Origin: Paenibacillus sp.
GTDB taxonomy: Bacteria; Bacillota; Bacilli; Paenibacillales; Paenibacillaceae
Length of the DNA: 64,000 nt
NCBI GenBank assembly: GCA_023512345.1
Contig: JAILZT010000016.1
Location: forward strand, 1 to 64,000
Direction of reading: 5' to 3'
Shown: one piece after another, positions 1 through 7,694 of the stretch
How the letters are laid out: the number at the start of each line of letters is the position of its first letter
How positions within the stretch are numbered: position 1 is the first letter of the stretch
The notes under the pieces: generated by a model
Seen by the model: the letters and a program-made list of their open reading frames with translations, nothing else
The model's database searches: none
What the model was told of the DNA's origin: nothing
Position numbers and translations under genes: made by a program

Positions 1-6
1 TTGCTT

Positions 7-42
7 AATAAAAATGAGCAGGATACGTAGCACCTGCTCATC
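7..42 (-). terminator. Rho-independent terminator of the first lipoprotein gene
   Basis: Read on the minus strand, an 8-bp stem (TGAGCAGG with CCTGCTCA) around a 10-nt loop is followed by TTTTTATT. It lies about 100 bases past the stop of the lipoprotein gene at 139-669. Confidence 0.6.
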
Positions 43-138
43 ATTGTGTGTTATTCAATTATCGTTTCCCGTTAGTTGAAAGGTTTGAGCACGAATAAAA
101 CGTTTTAGCTATCTATTCACACAAAAACTTACCACAAT

Positions 139-669
139 TTATTCAGTTATTCCTTGCTTTCTGTCAGCGTCATTTGAGTTATAATCGATGTTTATTCTCT
201 GAACAGTCTTCTTATCATTACTCAAAAAGAATTGTAGCTTATGTGTGCCAAGCTGATATATATACGAGCCTTTAACCAATTCAGTATTCCCATATGCCTG
301 AAATAATTGATCAACGCTATCTCCTATTTTAATTCCTCTATGAGTAGCTATTTTTTTTAGCTGAGTGAAGACGATTTCATCTTCTAAAAAGATTATAGTA
401 ATATTTGCGTCTTCCTTATTGGGGTAATTTAGCCACCATCTGTTATATCCATTTCCTTGGTTGATTAGCCCATAATTATTGTCTTCGAATCCTTCCTCTG
501 TCCCCAACTTTTTGATAATGTTGTCTGGAGCCAGTTCTGCATTAATAAGCACGTCCTTATATATCACTTCAAAATCTTGATCGCTGAGTGGTGGTATTGA
601 CTTTACTGGGTTACATGCAACCAAGAAAATACTCATGAGAAAACCTATAAATATAAGACGCAGCAACAA
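139..669 (-). CDS. small lipoprotein of unknown function
   Basis: The 176-residue product starts with a type II signal peptide: a hydrophobic stretch to about residue 18, then a lipobox ending at Cys19 (FLVAC). It should be lipid-anchored on the outer face of the membrane. The rest is mixed alpha/beta with no motif I can name. Residues 105-165 have the pattern GIKIGDSVDQLFQAYG...Y...L.F...V..I. The same pattern ends the lipoprotein at 62901-63521, so I infer one domain family. A terminator follows and there is no operon partner. Being a lipoprotein is well supported; its role is unknown. Confidence 0.75.
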   Translation of the reverse strand: MLLRLIFIGFLMSIFLVACNPVKSIPPLSDQDFEVIYKDVLINAELAPDNIIKKLGTEEGFEDNNYGLINQGNGYNRWWLNYPNKEDANITIIFLEDEIVFTQLKKIATHRGIKIGDSVDQLFQAYGNTELVKGSYIYQLGTHKLQFFLSNDKKTVQRINIDYNSNDADRKQGITE

Positions 670-936
670 AACTCCCCCTCAAATTTCTTCACCATCTCTA
701 TATAGCCAATCATAAACAACACATATCAATAATACCTTTTTAATCCAGATGAGGGAATAACTTTCTTTCCTCTCCGATTAGTTCTTATTAATCTATTCTG
801 CCTGTTAGCTTAATGAAACACTGGAAGTCTAATACTTTATTTTCTTTTGACAGTCTGCTGTTTCATTAGCCATCCCCCCATGGTTGGTATTTGCAGAGAA
901 TGGGAGAATATGCATCTTATTTATGTTTTCAAATGT
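670..936. other. intergenic stretch without a recognised gene
   Basis: This AT-rich spacer lies between the lipoprotein gene start and the terminator of the next operon. No coding stretch or structured element stands out on either strand. Confidence 0.5.
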
Positions 937-967
937 TAAAAGAGACGACACATTGTGCCGCCTCCTT
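937..967 (-). terminator. terminator of the two-gene Gly/Ala-rich unit
   Basis: On the minus strand GGCGGCAC / GTGTCGTC form an 8-bp stem with two G-U pairs and a 3-nt loop, then TCTTTTAAC. It sits just after the stop at 1002. Confidence 0.45.
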
Positions 968-1001
968 TACATATGTTCACTTTGCTGTCTGTATACAACG
1001 G

Positions 1002-2492
1002 TTATCCCATAAAAAACTCAAACAAATCTTCATCGGTCCGCAAAATTCTGGACTCCTCCACACCCAGCTCCACTGCCAGATCCACGGAAGCAGCGGCCAG
1101 TACTGCCGAATTCGCCTTCACATCGAAGGCTGCTTCAATAAGTGAATGATAACGGCTGTAAGTCTGGTTAATCCGGGTAATGATCTCCAGATATGCCTGA
1201 TCGACTTTTGCCAGTATGGAATCTGTGTAAGCATCAAGCATACACTTTAATTCCTGCTCCCTTGCCTCAAGCTTCCCCTTGGCGAAACCCCACACCAGGT
1301 TAGCTGTTACTGTTCCGATAATGGAACCCAGCACCGGAACCGGAATCAGCATCTGGCCGATGGCTCCCCCTGTTGCCGCAATGCCGGCTTCGATACAGAG
1401 TACCTGTCCTTGTGTAACAAATTCGTCCATGGAGATTTGCTCCTGCTTCAGATCAGCCATCAAGGAAGACAATCCCATCATGGCACTCGCGACTGCTCCG
1501 GCGAATGGAGCAGAGAGTGACGTCAGATTGGTCAGTGCATAAATCGTTCCGGCCGTAACGCCTGCCTTCGCTCCTGCTTTCGCACCATCAAGCCCGATCT
1601 CCTGCCAATCCTCCTGTTCAAACTCCTGAAGCTTCTTCCCCTCCTTCACCTTACGGTAAATGGCGGTAACTGCGGATAAGGAAGCGGAAACAGCAGCAGC
1701 CGTACCCGCTGCTTTGACTCCTTCCCTGATGGAAGGCGACTTTTGGGCTTCAATCTGCTTCACTTTTTCTTTCCCGTCCTGACGGATGTCGTTTTGGATA
1801 CGCTGATTCTCATCTACAAGCTTGTCCTGAACCTTGGTGACTGTCTCGCCTGCCTTTCCCAGCTGGACTTCACTATATTCAGAGATAGAAGGCTTGACTA
1901 TATCCTGGAAGCTCCGGCCGTTACGCTGTTCAAGATCCTCCACCTTCTGAAGAATGGCCCTGACTGATTTCTCGCTTAAACCGACCGGTGTACCGCCGGA
2001 GCGAATAGTCTGAATAATTTCGTACTGATCCTTGGGAATAGAGTAGTCCATCGATATTTTTTCATATTTATCAAAATGGTCCAGCACATGCTTGAGCGTG
2101 TTATTGGTACCGTTGATGAACTTCGACTGGACCTTAACACCGTTTAAAATAAAATCCTCGGGCGCTGTTCTTCCAACCCCTTCAAAGGTAGCTACCTCAG
2201 GCATGCCGTGCAATGCAGCCTGGGCATTGCGCACATGCACTTCCATTTGTTCCGCCACTTCTCCATGCTTTGTCTGCTGGGAACCCAGGATATTATCCGG
2301 CTTAGCAAGGAACTGGCGCATTTTTTGCATATGACCCAGGGCATTTTCAAAATAAGACTCTTGTTGTCCCTGAGCTGCCAGCACATCCCTGACAGTCTGA
2401 TCAATCCTGCGGGCAGCAGCTTCCTGTTTCCAGTCATTAAATGCGCCAATACCGGCAGCAGTAATCTGGTCCTTCCATACCTGTGAAGCCAT
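1002..2492 (-). CDS. uncharacterised protein: possible nuclease-like N-terminal part and Gly/Ala-rich membrane-type C-terminal part
   Basis: The product has 496 residues. Residues 74-90 read TKHGEVAEQMEVHVRNA. Residues 109-125 read TAPEDFILNGVKVQSKF, in which D113, Q122 and K124 fit a D...(E/Q)xK metal-nuclease signature with Gln replacing Glu. This resembles PD-(D/E)XK-type domains; it is an inference from pattern only. After a charged helical region (about 180-255), three weakly hydrophobic Gly/Ala-rich segments follow (about 259-277, 310-345, 361-403), then a helical tail. The gene starts one base after the stop of the 283-residue partner, with an AGGAAG ribosome site inside that gene's end, so the two are translationally coupled. 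I cannot name a family. A membrane-linked effector, a toxin or a defence protein are all possible. Confidence 0.7.
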   Translation of the reverse strand: MASQVWKDQITAAGIGAFNDWKQEAAARRIDQTVRDVLAAQGQQESYFENALGHMQKMRQFLAKPDNILGSQQTKHGEVAEQMEVHVRNAQAALHGMPEVATFEGVGRTAPEDFILNGVKVQSKFINGTNNTLKHVLDHFDKYEKISMDYSIPKDQYEIIQTIRSGGTPVGLSEKSVRAILQKVEDLEQRNGRSFQDIVKPSISEYSEVQLGKAGETVTKVQDKLVDENQRIQNDIRQDGKEKVKQIEAQKSPSIREGVKAAGTAAAVSASLSAVTAIYRKVKEGKKLQEFEQEDWQEIGLDGAKAGAKAGVTAGTIYALTNLTSLSAPFAGAVASAMMGLSSLMADLKQEQISMDEFVTQGQVLCIEAGIAATGGAIGQMLIPVPVLGSIIGTVTANLVWGFAKGKLEAREQELKCMLDAYTDSILAKVDQAYLEIITRINQTYSRYHSLIEAAFDVKANSAVLAAASVDLAVELGVEESRILRTDEDLFEFFMG

Positions 2493-2493
2493 C

Positions 2494-3345
2494 TTAATTG
2501 CCGACTTCCTTCATGAACAACGCCGACAGGCTTTCTGTATTATTTATGATTGCCCGCAGGACTTCCCGCTGATCCTGGCTGAACTCGGTAAAGGACCGGA
2601 TCGCTCTGGCAGTCCCCGTAAAGGTCAGCAGACTCTGTTCCAGGCCGGTTGCCAGCTTCTGCGTGGATTCCTTCAGGTGCACAATCTCAGCATCAGTGGC
2701 CTCCAGCACCCTGGTCGCTTTAACAATCTCCACCCGCTCTTTATCCGCTTTGATCGCTGCATCCTTGTTCTTCTTGCTGGCAAGGAAACCGCCGGCTGCA
2801 AGACTCGCAGCGCCAATGCCCCAGCCTATCGGTCCTGCCAGGGCAAGCAGGGCACTGCCGCCTGCCATACCGCCGCCGCCCGCGGCAAGTGCACCGCCGC
2901 CCAGCCAGGCCAGAGCCGCATTAGTTGCTGCGGCACCCGTCAGTCCGGAGATAGCGGCACCTGTTGAAGCTGTCCCGAAGGTAGTCGCAATTGCCAACGC
3001 TGCCGTCGGTGCTAGTGCTGCCGTTGCTACACCAGCTGCTACTCCTGCTGCCGCGCCGCCTCCGGCCAGCTTGATCATTGCTTTTTCATCATAGGAGATT
3101 TCACTCAACGCCTTAAAGCTAGCCAGATTAACACGAACCTGCTCAATGCTCTTGGTAAACTCCTTTGGCGTGTTGGCAAGTGTATTAATATAAGCCTCCA
3201 CTTTTTTGATAACATCGGCGCTGTTAGTCCGGGCAATATGTAATTTGATTGCATTTCCTTTTACCGTTTCAGTAGAAACCTCATATTTGCGCAGTGCCGA
3301 TTTCAGCTTCCCAATGGCTTCCTTCTTCAATGAGCTGTTTAACAT
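2494..3345 (-). CDS. uncharacterised Gly/Ala-rich membrane-type protein, partner of the 1002-2492 gene
   Basis: This 283-residue protein has a charged helical N-terminal part (1-85), a long Gly/Ala core (about 88-195, with GGGALAAGGGGMAGG and LALAGPIGWGIG), then a helical tail (200-283). The core is hydrophobic enough to enter a membrane and has the glycine-zipper look of pore or channel segments. It is first in a two-gene unit; AAAAAGGAG precedes the ATG by 9 bases. I recall similar Gly/Ala cores in unnamed bacterial proteins but cannot give a family. The very high GCC/GCA content locally raises GC over the neighbouring remnants. Confidence 0.7.
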   Translation of the reverse strand: MLNSSLKKEAIGKLKSALRKYEVSTETVKGNAIKLHIARTNSADVIKKVEAYINTLANTPKEFTKSIEQVRVNLASFKALSEISYDEKAMIKLAGGGAAAGVAAGVATAALAPTAALAIATTFGTASTGAAISGLTGAAATNAALAWLGGGALAAGGGGMAGGSALLALAGPIGWGIGAASLAAGGFLASKKNKDAAIKADKERVEIVKATRVLEATDAEIVHLKESTQKLATGLEQSLLTFTGTARAIRSFTEFSQDQREVLRAIINNTESLSALFMKEVGN

Positions 3346-3489
3346 GATAGATTGCTCCTTTTTGCTATTGATCTGGGTCTTTTTACATAGTAATATAATT
3401 CATCCTGATCGTCTGTCGTATATTGTCGGAAAAATATCATTATATTCATGGCGTTAGACCTATCTCTGTTTTCTTGCTGAATGCAAAAA

Positions 3490-3790
3490 AGACCCCAGCT
3501 CTTTATCATCGAAAGGTGACCATGGATGATGGAGAGCGGCGTCTTTAATTCATGTGAAGCATCTTCAATAAACTGCTGCTGCCGGAACGCTTGCTCCAGG
3601 CTGTTCATCAGCTCGTTGAACATCAGCGACAGCTCGGTCATTTCATCCTGCTGGTTGGTGATCTGAACCCTTTCCTTCACCCCGTTTTCTCTGTTCCGTT
3701 TCATCGTTCTGATCATGGAGTTGATGGGATTAAGCAGTTGGAACGAAATCAGCCTGCCCCCGATCAGACTATCCAGCTATACCTTAAGTG
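3490..3790 (-). pseudogene. histidine kinase fragment (HAMP end plus dimerisation/phospho-acceptor domain)
   Basis: The translation contains a HAMP C-terminal piece (GGRLISFQLLNPINSM, then ITNQQDEMTELSLMFNELM) and the HisKA box ASHELKTPLSIIHGHLSM with the phospho-accepting His. The frame stops upstream at about 3790 and loses similarity after SMIKSWG, so the sensor region, the ATPase domain and any paired response regulator are missing. It is a decayed two-component gene with both ends deleted. Confidence 0.75.
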
Positions 3791-4439
3791 AACCTTTTTG
3801 TCATGGTTATTGTTGACCGGCAAGAGGACATATCTTGATCAGAACGGAAAGGAGGATACTATTCCTTACAATTGGTTGGAATCCCGTCATACCCAGTAAT
3901 GACCAATGGTTCGAAGCTGCAGCATCGGATGTATTTTTTTTAAGTAAACGCATCTGTAATTCGCATAAACTGCAGAATATAGCAACTATTAATGAGATGG
4001 AGTAAACGAGTGCACTCATTAAGTCTTATTCTACTTGTTATATAATAAATAAGAAAACCTCAACCAATCCCCTCAATGTCTACCACCGGTTATAAGGGCT
4101 CTCCTTTGCATAATAATATTCTAGGGATGAATAGTTCCGGAACCTTAGATAAGCCCTGTGACGTCGGTAGCCGACGAAGTCAGAATTCCAGTTGACATGG
4201 CATGGCTACATCGATTCACTACTGAAGCCTCCCGCCATTCAAGTGCCTGAAGTGGTATGTAATTTCCGTCTCCCTAGCTTACTACTTACTACCTTGGTCC
4301 GCAGTCTACGATTGACCGTATTTAGATAACACTGGCTAACCAGGAGTGACTCACAGAATGGTCCCTTGGGAGGGACTTTTAGCTTCAGCAGGAAACACAG
4401 AAAAGAGTGAATGCGAAGATAAGAGAATAGAACGAAGAA
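3791..4439. other. gene-poor stretch with one coding-like scrap
   Basis: No intact gene is visible. On the plus strand about 3847-4005 reads as a continuous but unrecognised peptide (…TIGWNPVIPSNDQWFEAAAS…INEME, then stop) with no start or ribosome site; it could be a gene end. The remainder (4020-4439) shows nothing I can name on either strand. Confidence 0.35.
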
Positions 4440-4602
4440 ATGTTTGATCGCTTGAGAAAAGAACTCGATCGAGTGTTATAGCTTATGAGGAAGGATATTG
4501 AAATGCAAGCCAAGGATACACTGCTCAAAGAGAAAACCGAGTGGAAGGAAAAGTAAAATCAGAAGATGGAACAGTTATCACAAGAACATGCACGGAATAT
4601 GG
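4440..4602 (+). pseudogene. remnant of a coiled-coil protein gene
   Basis: One plus-strand frame reads MFDRLRKELDRVL, stop, LMRKDIEMQAKDTLLKEK, …, stop, NQKMEQLSQEHARNM: three heptad-like, highly charged pieces kept in the same frame and split by two stop codons. This looks like a decayed coiled-coil gene, possibly phage or transposon cargo. The parent family is not recognised. Confidence 0.35.
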
Positions 4603-4606
4603 CCGG

Positions 4607-4636
4607 AAAAAGCCGCATCTTCAGATGCAGCTTTTT
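4607..4636. terminator. hairpin terminator, bidirectional
   Basis: AAAAAGCCGCATCT and AGATGCAGCTTTTT form a stem with one mismatch and a tiny loop, flanked by an A run and a T run. It can serve the minus-strand frame at 4663-4893 and any plus-strand transcript. Confidence 0.6.
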
Positions 4637-4662
4637 GTGATCCCTATCCTATCGGTTTTTAA

Positions 4663-4893
4663 TTATGCTAATGTTTGCTTAGCATTTCTGTAAGTTTGTA
4701 TAAAGGGAACAAGGTGGTTCATGTACTCTGGATAAGCGTCATTCGTAAATCTTACGATAGATGATAGTAACATTGCACAAATAACATTAAGGTTATTTGT
4801 ATCGTTATCTGGATTAAACTCAACTCTGACCGGCCTCAATCCATTTGGACATAAAGCTCGTAGAGCGATATAGTTGATTTCAGGACGGCTCAT
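4663..4893 (-). CDS. short hypothetical protein
   Basis: A 76-residue frame (MSRPEINYIALRALCP…) with plausible amino-acid composition sits immediately upstream of a good terminator. No strong ribosome site precedes the ATG and no family is recognised. It could be the end of a lost longer gene, since everything around it is decayed. Confidence 0.35.
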   Translation of the reverse strand: MSRPEINYIALRALCPNGLRPVRVEFNPDNDTNNLNVICAMLLSSIVRFTNDAYPEYMNHLVPFIQTYRNAKQTLA

Positions 4894-4930
4894 GATGGCT
4901 GGGTTATTGTGCCAATTTTACTATCAGACA

Positions 4931-5065
4931 ACTTCATAACTTTAATGTGTACTTCACATCTTTAATGTCTACTTCACAACTCTAATGTCCACTTCAAATC
5001 TTTAATGTCACTGGACAACTAATATTAATGTCCAGTTACCAACATTAATGTATCTGAACAACAGA
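4931..5065. repeat. array of about six 20-bp iterated sequences
   Basis: Four head-to-tail 20-bp units start at 4931, 4951, 4971 and 4991, each close to ACTTCACATCTTTAATGTCT. Two or more degenerate units follow (around CTAATATTAATGTCC and AGTTACCAACATTAATG). There are no spacers, so this is not CRISPR. Exact 20-bp phasing places each unit on the same DNA face, as in transposase-binding ends of Tn7/Mu-like elements or plasmid iterons. No transposase or Rep gene is nearby. Confidence 0.7.
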
Positions 5066-5235
5066 TTTCATTATTTAAAGTAGATGACTTGTAATTAAGC
5101 AATGTATTTACAAATGAAAGTAGACCCGGAGCTTAAGATGAGAGATTAGTACCCAGGGACCGAAGTGTAAATTCCAGTTGCTTCTCTGATTGATTAGGGG
5201 ACTTTGTGTCGGTCAACAATTTTATTCATATAACT

Positions 5236-5951
5236 CTAAATATTTATAGCAAGCAGAAATAGTAATACTGATTTTCCCTCAGATGAAACTTCGTGTATAT
5301 TAGCATTTTTATTTAATAAAAGCTTGACTACCTCTAGTTGATCATAAGTACAAGCAATTAATAAGGGTGTAAAATTAGAGACTGCCTCATTCATGATCTC
5401 AATGTCGGCTCCTTCATGAATTAAATCTTCCACTATATCTGTATATCCATTACTGGCTCCTATATATACAAGGAGAGAAACCTTAGGATCGGCTCCGTTT
5501 TTTAATAGTTCTCGGACTACCTCCTCTTTATTCTCCTGAGTAGCCCAATGCAATGGAGTAAATCCTGCTCCATCATTATCTTTTTGTTCTACATCCAGCT
5601 CTATTGTTATTAGTTTTTTAAGCAAATTCATATTTCCTTGGGCGGCAGCAGCGTGCATATATGAGTAACCGTTCCTATTTGCTGTATAATCTACTTTATT
5701 CGAATTTAAAAGAAGTTCAACTGCTTGGTCATGGTGCAAATGAATTGCCCTTTCTAAGGGAGGAATTCCCGCGTTATCCGTAATATTTGGTTTACTACCA
5801 TGATTCAAGAGCCACAATAAAAATTCTGAGTCATTGTTGGAAACACCTAAATGTATTAATGTACACCCGCTTTCATCTATCCACTCTATGCTTATTTCTT
5901 CTGCCAGGGCCTGCTTCTTGATTTTTAAAGCTTTTCCATTTTTTTATTCAT
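5236..5951 (-). pseudogene. ankyrin-repeat protein gene, frameshifted in a homopolymer near its start
   Basis: From residue 1 of the open part (ATG at 5817) the protein shows about five ankyrin repeats (GYSYMHAAAAQGNMNLLKKL, GFTPLHWATQENKEEVVREL, FTPLLIACTYDQLEVVKLLL). The repeat pattern continues upstream of that ATG in the same frame (…CTLIHLGVSNNDSEFLLWLL) as far as 5937. The true start appears to be the ATG at 5951, with an ideal AGAGGTGATC ribosome site at 5956-5965. Between them a run of seven T (5939-5945, A on the coding strand) is one base short: with eight A the frame would read MNKKNGKALKIKK and run through. Either it is a pseudogene, a slippage-dependent gene or a sequencing artefact. 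Confidence 0.75.
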
Positions 5952-6082
5952 AAGGATCACCTCTGTTTTTTGTTACTACGCAGGTAAAGACATAAGGCCT
6001 GTATGTAGGAACCGTGCTGTCCGAAAGGTTGAATGAAATATAAAAATCTGAACCAAGCACAAGTCTCGCTCTCCTGAAATTT

Positions 6083-6119
6083 AAAAAAGAACCCTTAAAG
6101 CACTTTAAGGGTTCTTTTT
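6083..6119 (-). terminator. strong Rho-independent terminator
   Basis: AAAAAAGAACCCTTAAAG pairs with CTTTAAGGGTTCTTTTT over 15 or more bp. It ends the secreted-protein gene at 6130-6966 and can act in both directions. Confidence 0.85.
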
Positions 6120-6129
6120 ATTATTTTAT

Positions 6130-6966
6130 TCATTCGAAGTATTTTTTTGTATACTTATCAAGAAGCGTCTCCGCCTTATCCAATAGCTTAATACCTTCTG
6201 CCGCCTTCTTGTCACCTGCATTAAATTTAGTAAAATTTATTTTGGTCGTCTTCAGGCTGTCCCGCGCTATAGTGAACCCTTCCAGCTGGAGTTTTGCCCC
6301 TGCCAGATAGTAGTTATGTATTTCTTTCAACTCTGCATTATTATTATTGGGTTTGATGTTTTTCAACCCGGATACAAATTTAGTATAATTGGGCACTACA
6401 GTATTGTTTAAAGCCAGGAAGATAGTTTTTCTTGTTGAATCGTTTACGACTTTATATTGATTAATCGTAGTTATGGCTTTCTTTTCATAGTTAACTATGA
6501 GCTGCAACTGATCAGTATAATCTGACAGATCCTGTAACATGATTTCTGCTTGGGTAGCTTCCTTTACAACTACCGGTTTTGTTGGTTCAGGAATGACTGT
6601 ATAATCATCCACCACTTGAACAGTGAATACATAAGGTTCAAACTTTTCTCCAATATTAACCGTGAAGGTAGCCGTCCCTTTATTCATTGCATGAAGTTCA
6701 GAAACCCATTGTGTTTTTCGGACTACCTTGATAATATTCTCATCCGAAGAGGTTGGAGTGAAGTCATGGTCCGTAACGTCTGCGTCGGTCCAGTCAGTGA
6801 TGGCTATTTCGTATGACTTCCACTCCCCAACTTTAATCTCAGTAGGTTTGGTCACTTTGACAATGTCGGTGATGTTCCGCGCGGCCGCGTGGATACTACC
6901 ACTCCCTGATACAATCGATACTATAATTGCTAGTAATAACGAATAAATCAAACTCTTTCGTTTCAT
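6130..6966 (-). CDS. secreted protein with an N-terminal Ig-like segment, function unknown
   Basis: The 278-residue product has a signal peptide (MKRKSLIYSLLLAIIVSIVS…IHAAA, cleavage near residue 29). Residues about 35-125 form a beta-rich segment like bacterial Ig-like domains (GEWKSYEIAITDW, SSDENIIKV, KGTATFTVNI). A short Pro/Lys linker at about 128-138 leads to a helical domain (140-278) rich in Lys, Asn and Thr. No catalytic motif is seen. It is monocistronic with its own terminator. An export role is well supported; the function is not. Confidence 0.75.
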   Translation of the reverse strand: MKRKSLIYSLLLAIIVSIVSGSGSIHAAARNITDIVKVTKPTEIKVGEWKSYEIAITDWTDADVTDHDFTPTSSDENIIKVVRKTQWVSELHAMNKGTATFTVNIGEKFEPYVFTVQVVDDYTVIPEPTKPVVVKEATQAEIMLQDLSDYTDQLQLIVNYEKKAITTINQYKVVNDSTRKTIFLALNNTVVPNYTKFVSGLKNIKPNNNNAELKEIHNYYLAGAKLQLEGFTIARDSLKTTKINFTKFNAGDKKAAEGIKLLDKAETLLDKYTKKYFE

Positions 6967-7058
6967 AATAATCTTGTCCCCGCTTAATTAATAGTAAAGC
7001 ATCTACCATCTTTGCCTGATCATATCATGAATAGTTTGCAGGTAGCAAAATCAGCAAA

Positions 7059-7285
7059 TTACTTTCCTCCAATATTATACAACTTAGTAGGCTGAATTGT
7101 ACTTCTGTTTTTTTGCTGCTGTGCCATGTCAAAAAGTGTAGGAACGGAAACAGCCCGCGAACTTCCAGTTGCATACACGCCAAAGTATATGCCGGTAAAT
7201 CCCCCTGCCATTTCGGTAGATATTAAGTTGCACTCTCCGGAGCCGAAGGTTACCGGTACACCGTTACGGCAATAGTACCATGTTC
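7059..7285 (-). pseudogene. C-terminal fragment of a GH43-type glycosidase
   Basis: The minus frame ends RNGVPVTFGSGECNLIS / TEMAGGFTGIYFGVYATG / …KLYNIGGK, stop. The TEMAGGFTG…YATG pattern is the typical last beta-strand region of GH43 beta-xylosidase/arabinofuranosidase accessory domains. Everything upstream is missing: the fragment runs directly into structured repeat A (7268-7400), so the repeat marks the breakpoint. Confidence 0.65.
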
Positions 7286-7400
7286 TTGTCCATTATCGGC
7301 AATGGGAACAAGTTCTTGTCCTGAGCAAAGGACAAGAACTTGTTCCCATAAAACAAAAAAATGCGCTATGCGCGGACTCTAATGGGATTATGTTCTTGTC
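7268..7400. repeat. structured repeat, copy A
   Basis: The order is a direct unit (GGCAATAGTACCATGTTCTTGTCC) and a spacer. Next comes an 18-bp perfect hairpin with arms GGGAACAAGTTCTTGTCC and its complement around loop TGAGCAAA. An A run, a GC hairpin (TGCGC/GCGC…) and a last TATGTTCTTGTC follow. Copy B at 8579-8712 has the same architecture and orientation. Confidence 0.85.
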
Positions 7401-7406
7401 CTCCGA

Positions 7407-7525
7407 CATTTGTCCAATCACTAGGAATGGCTTTTCCTAATATGCCAGAAATACAAAACCAGTGCTTCCCTTGACCTGTACTGTAGTGACCACCCATCTG
7501 TACCACCTGATTGCCTGGATATTCC
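7407..7525 (-). pseudogene. unrecognised coding fragment beside repeat A
   Basis: The minus frame reads YPGNQVVQMGGHYSTGQGKH, WFCISGILGKAIPSDWTN, then VGGQEHN where it enters repeat A. It looks like real protein sequence but has no start, and I cannot name the family. The last codons (GTCGGAGGACAAGAA) recur at copy C near 15514-15530, also as VGGQE. Confidence 0.4.
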
Positions 7526-7670
7526 ATTCAGCTAACATTTCCAGTTAGCTCAAAGACTCGATCAATGTTCGGACGAGATTTCCCAACGTTGATAAATTAT
7601 TCATATCTATCACGCTCCCGTCCGGCCCGAACTTCTTAGTGACAATCCGCACCGCCCGCTAAACAGACCA

Positions 7671-7694
7671 AAGCCCGCTCACCGAGCGGGCTTC
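7671..7694 (-). terminator. terminator overlapping the end of the tyrosinase-like gene
   Basis: On the minus strand GCCCGCTCGGTGAGCGGGC is followed by TTTGGTCTG. The stem overlaps the stop codon of the gene at 7679-8200. Confidence 0.6.

Noticed and set aside
2663..3094. Plus-strand 143-codon Ala/Pro-rich open frame
   Set aside because: It is the antisense of the Gly/Ala core of the 2494-3345 gene; GC-rich Ala/Gly codons leave the reverse frame open by chance.
3807..4019. Minus-strand 70-codon frame
   Set aside because: No ribosome site or family, and the opposite strand reads as a more protein-like scrap.
4931..5065. CRISPR array
   Set aside because: The 20-bp units are directly adjacent with no spacers, and no cas gene is present.
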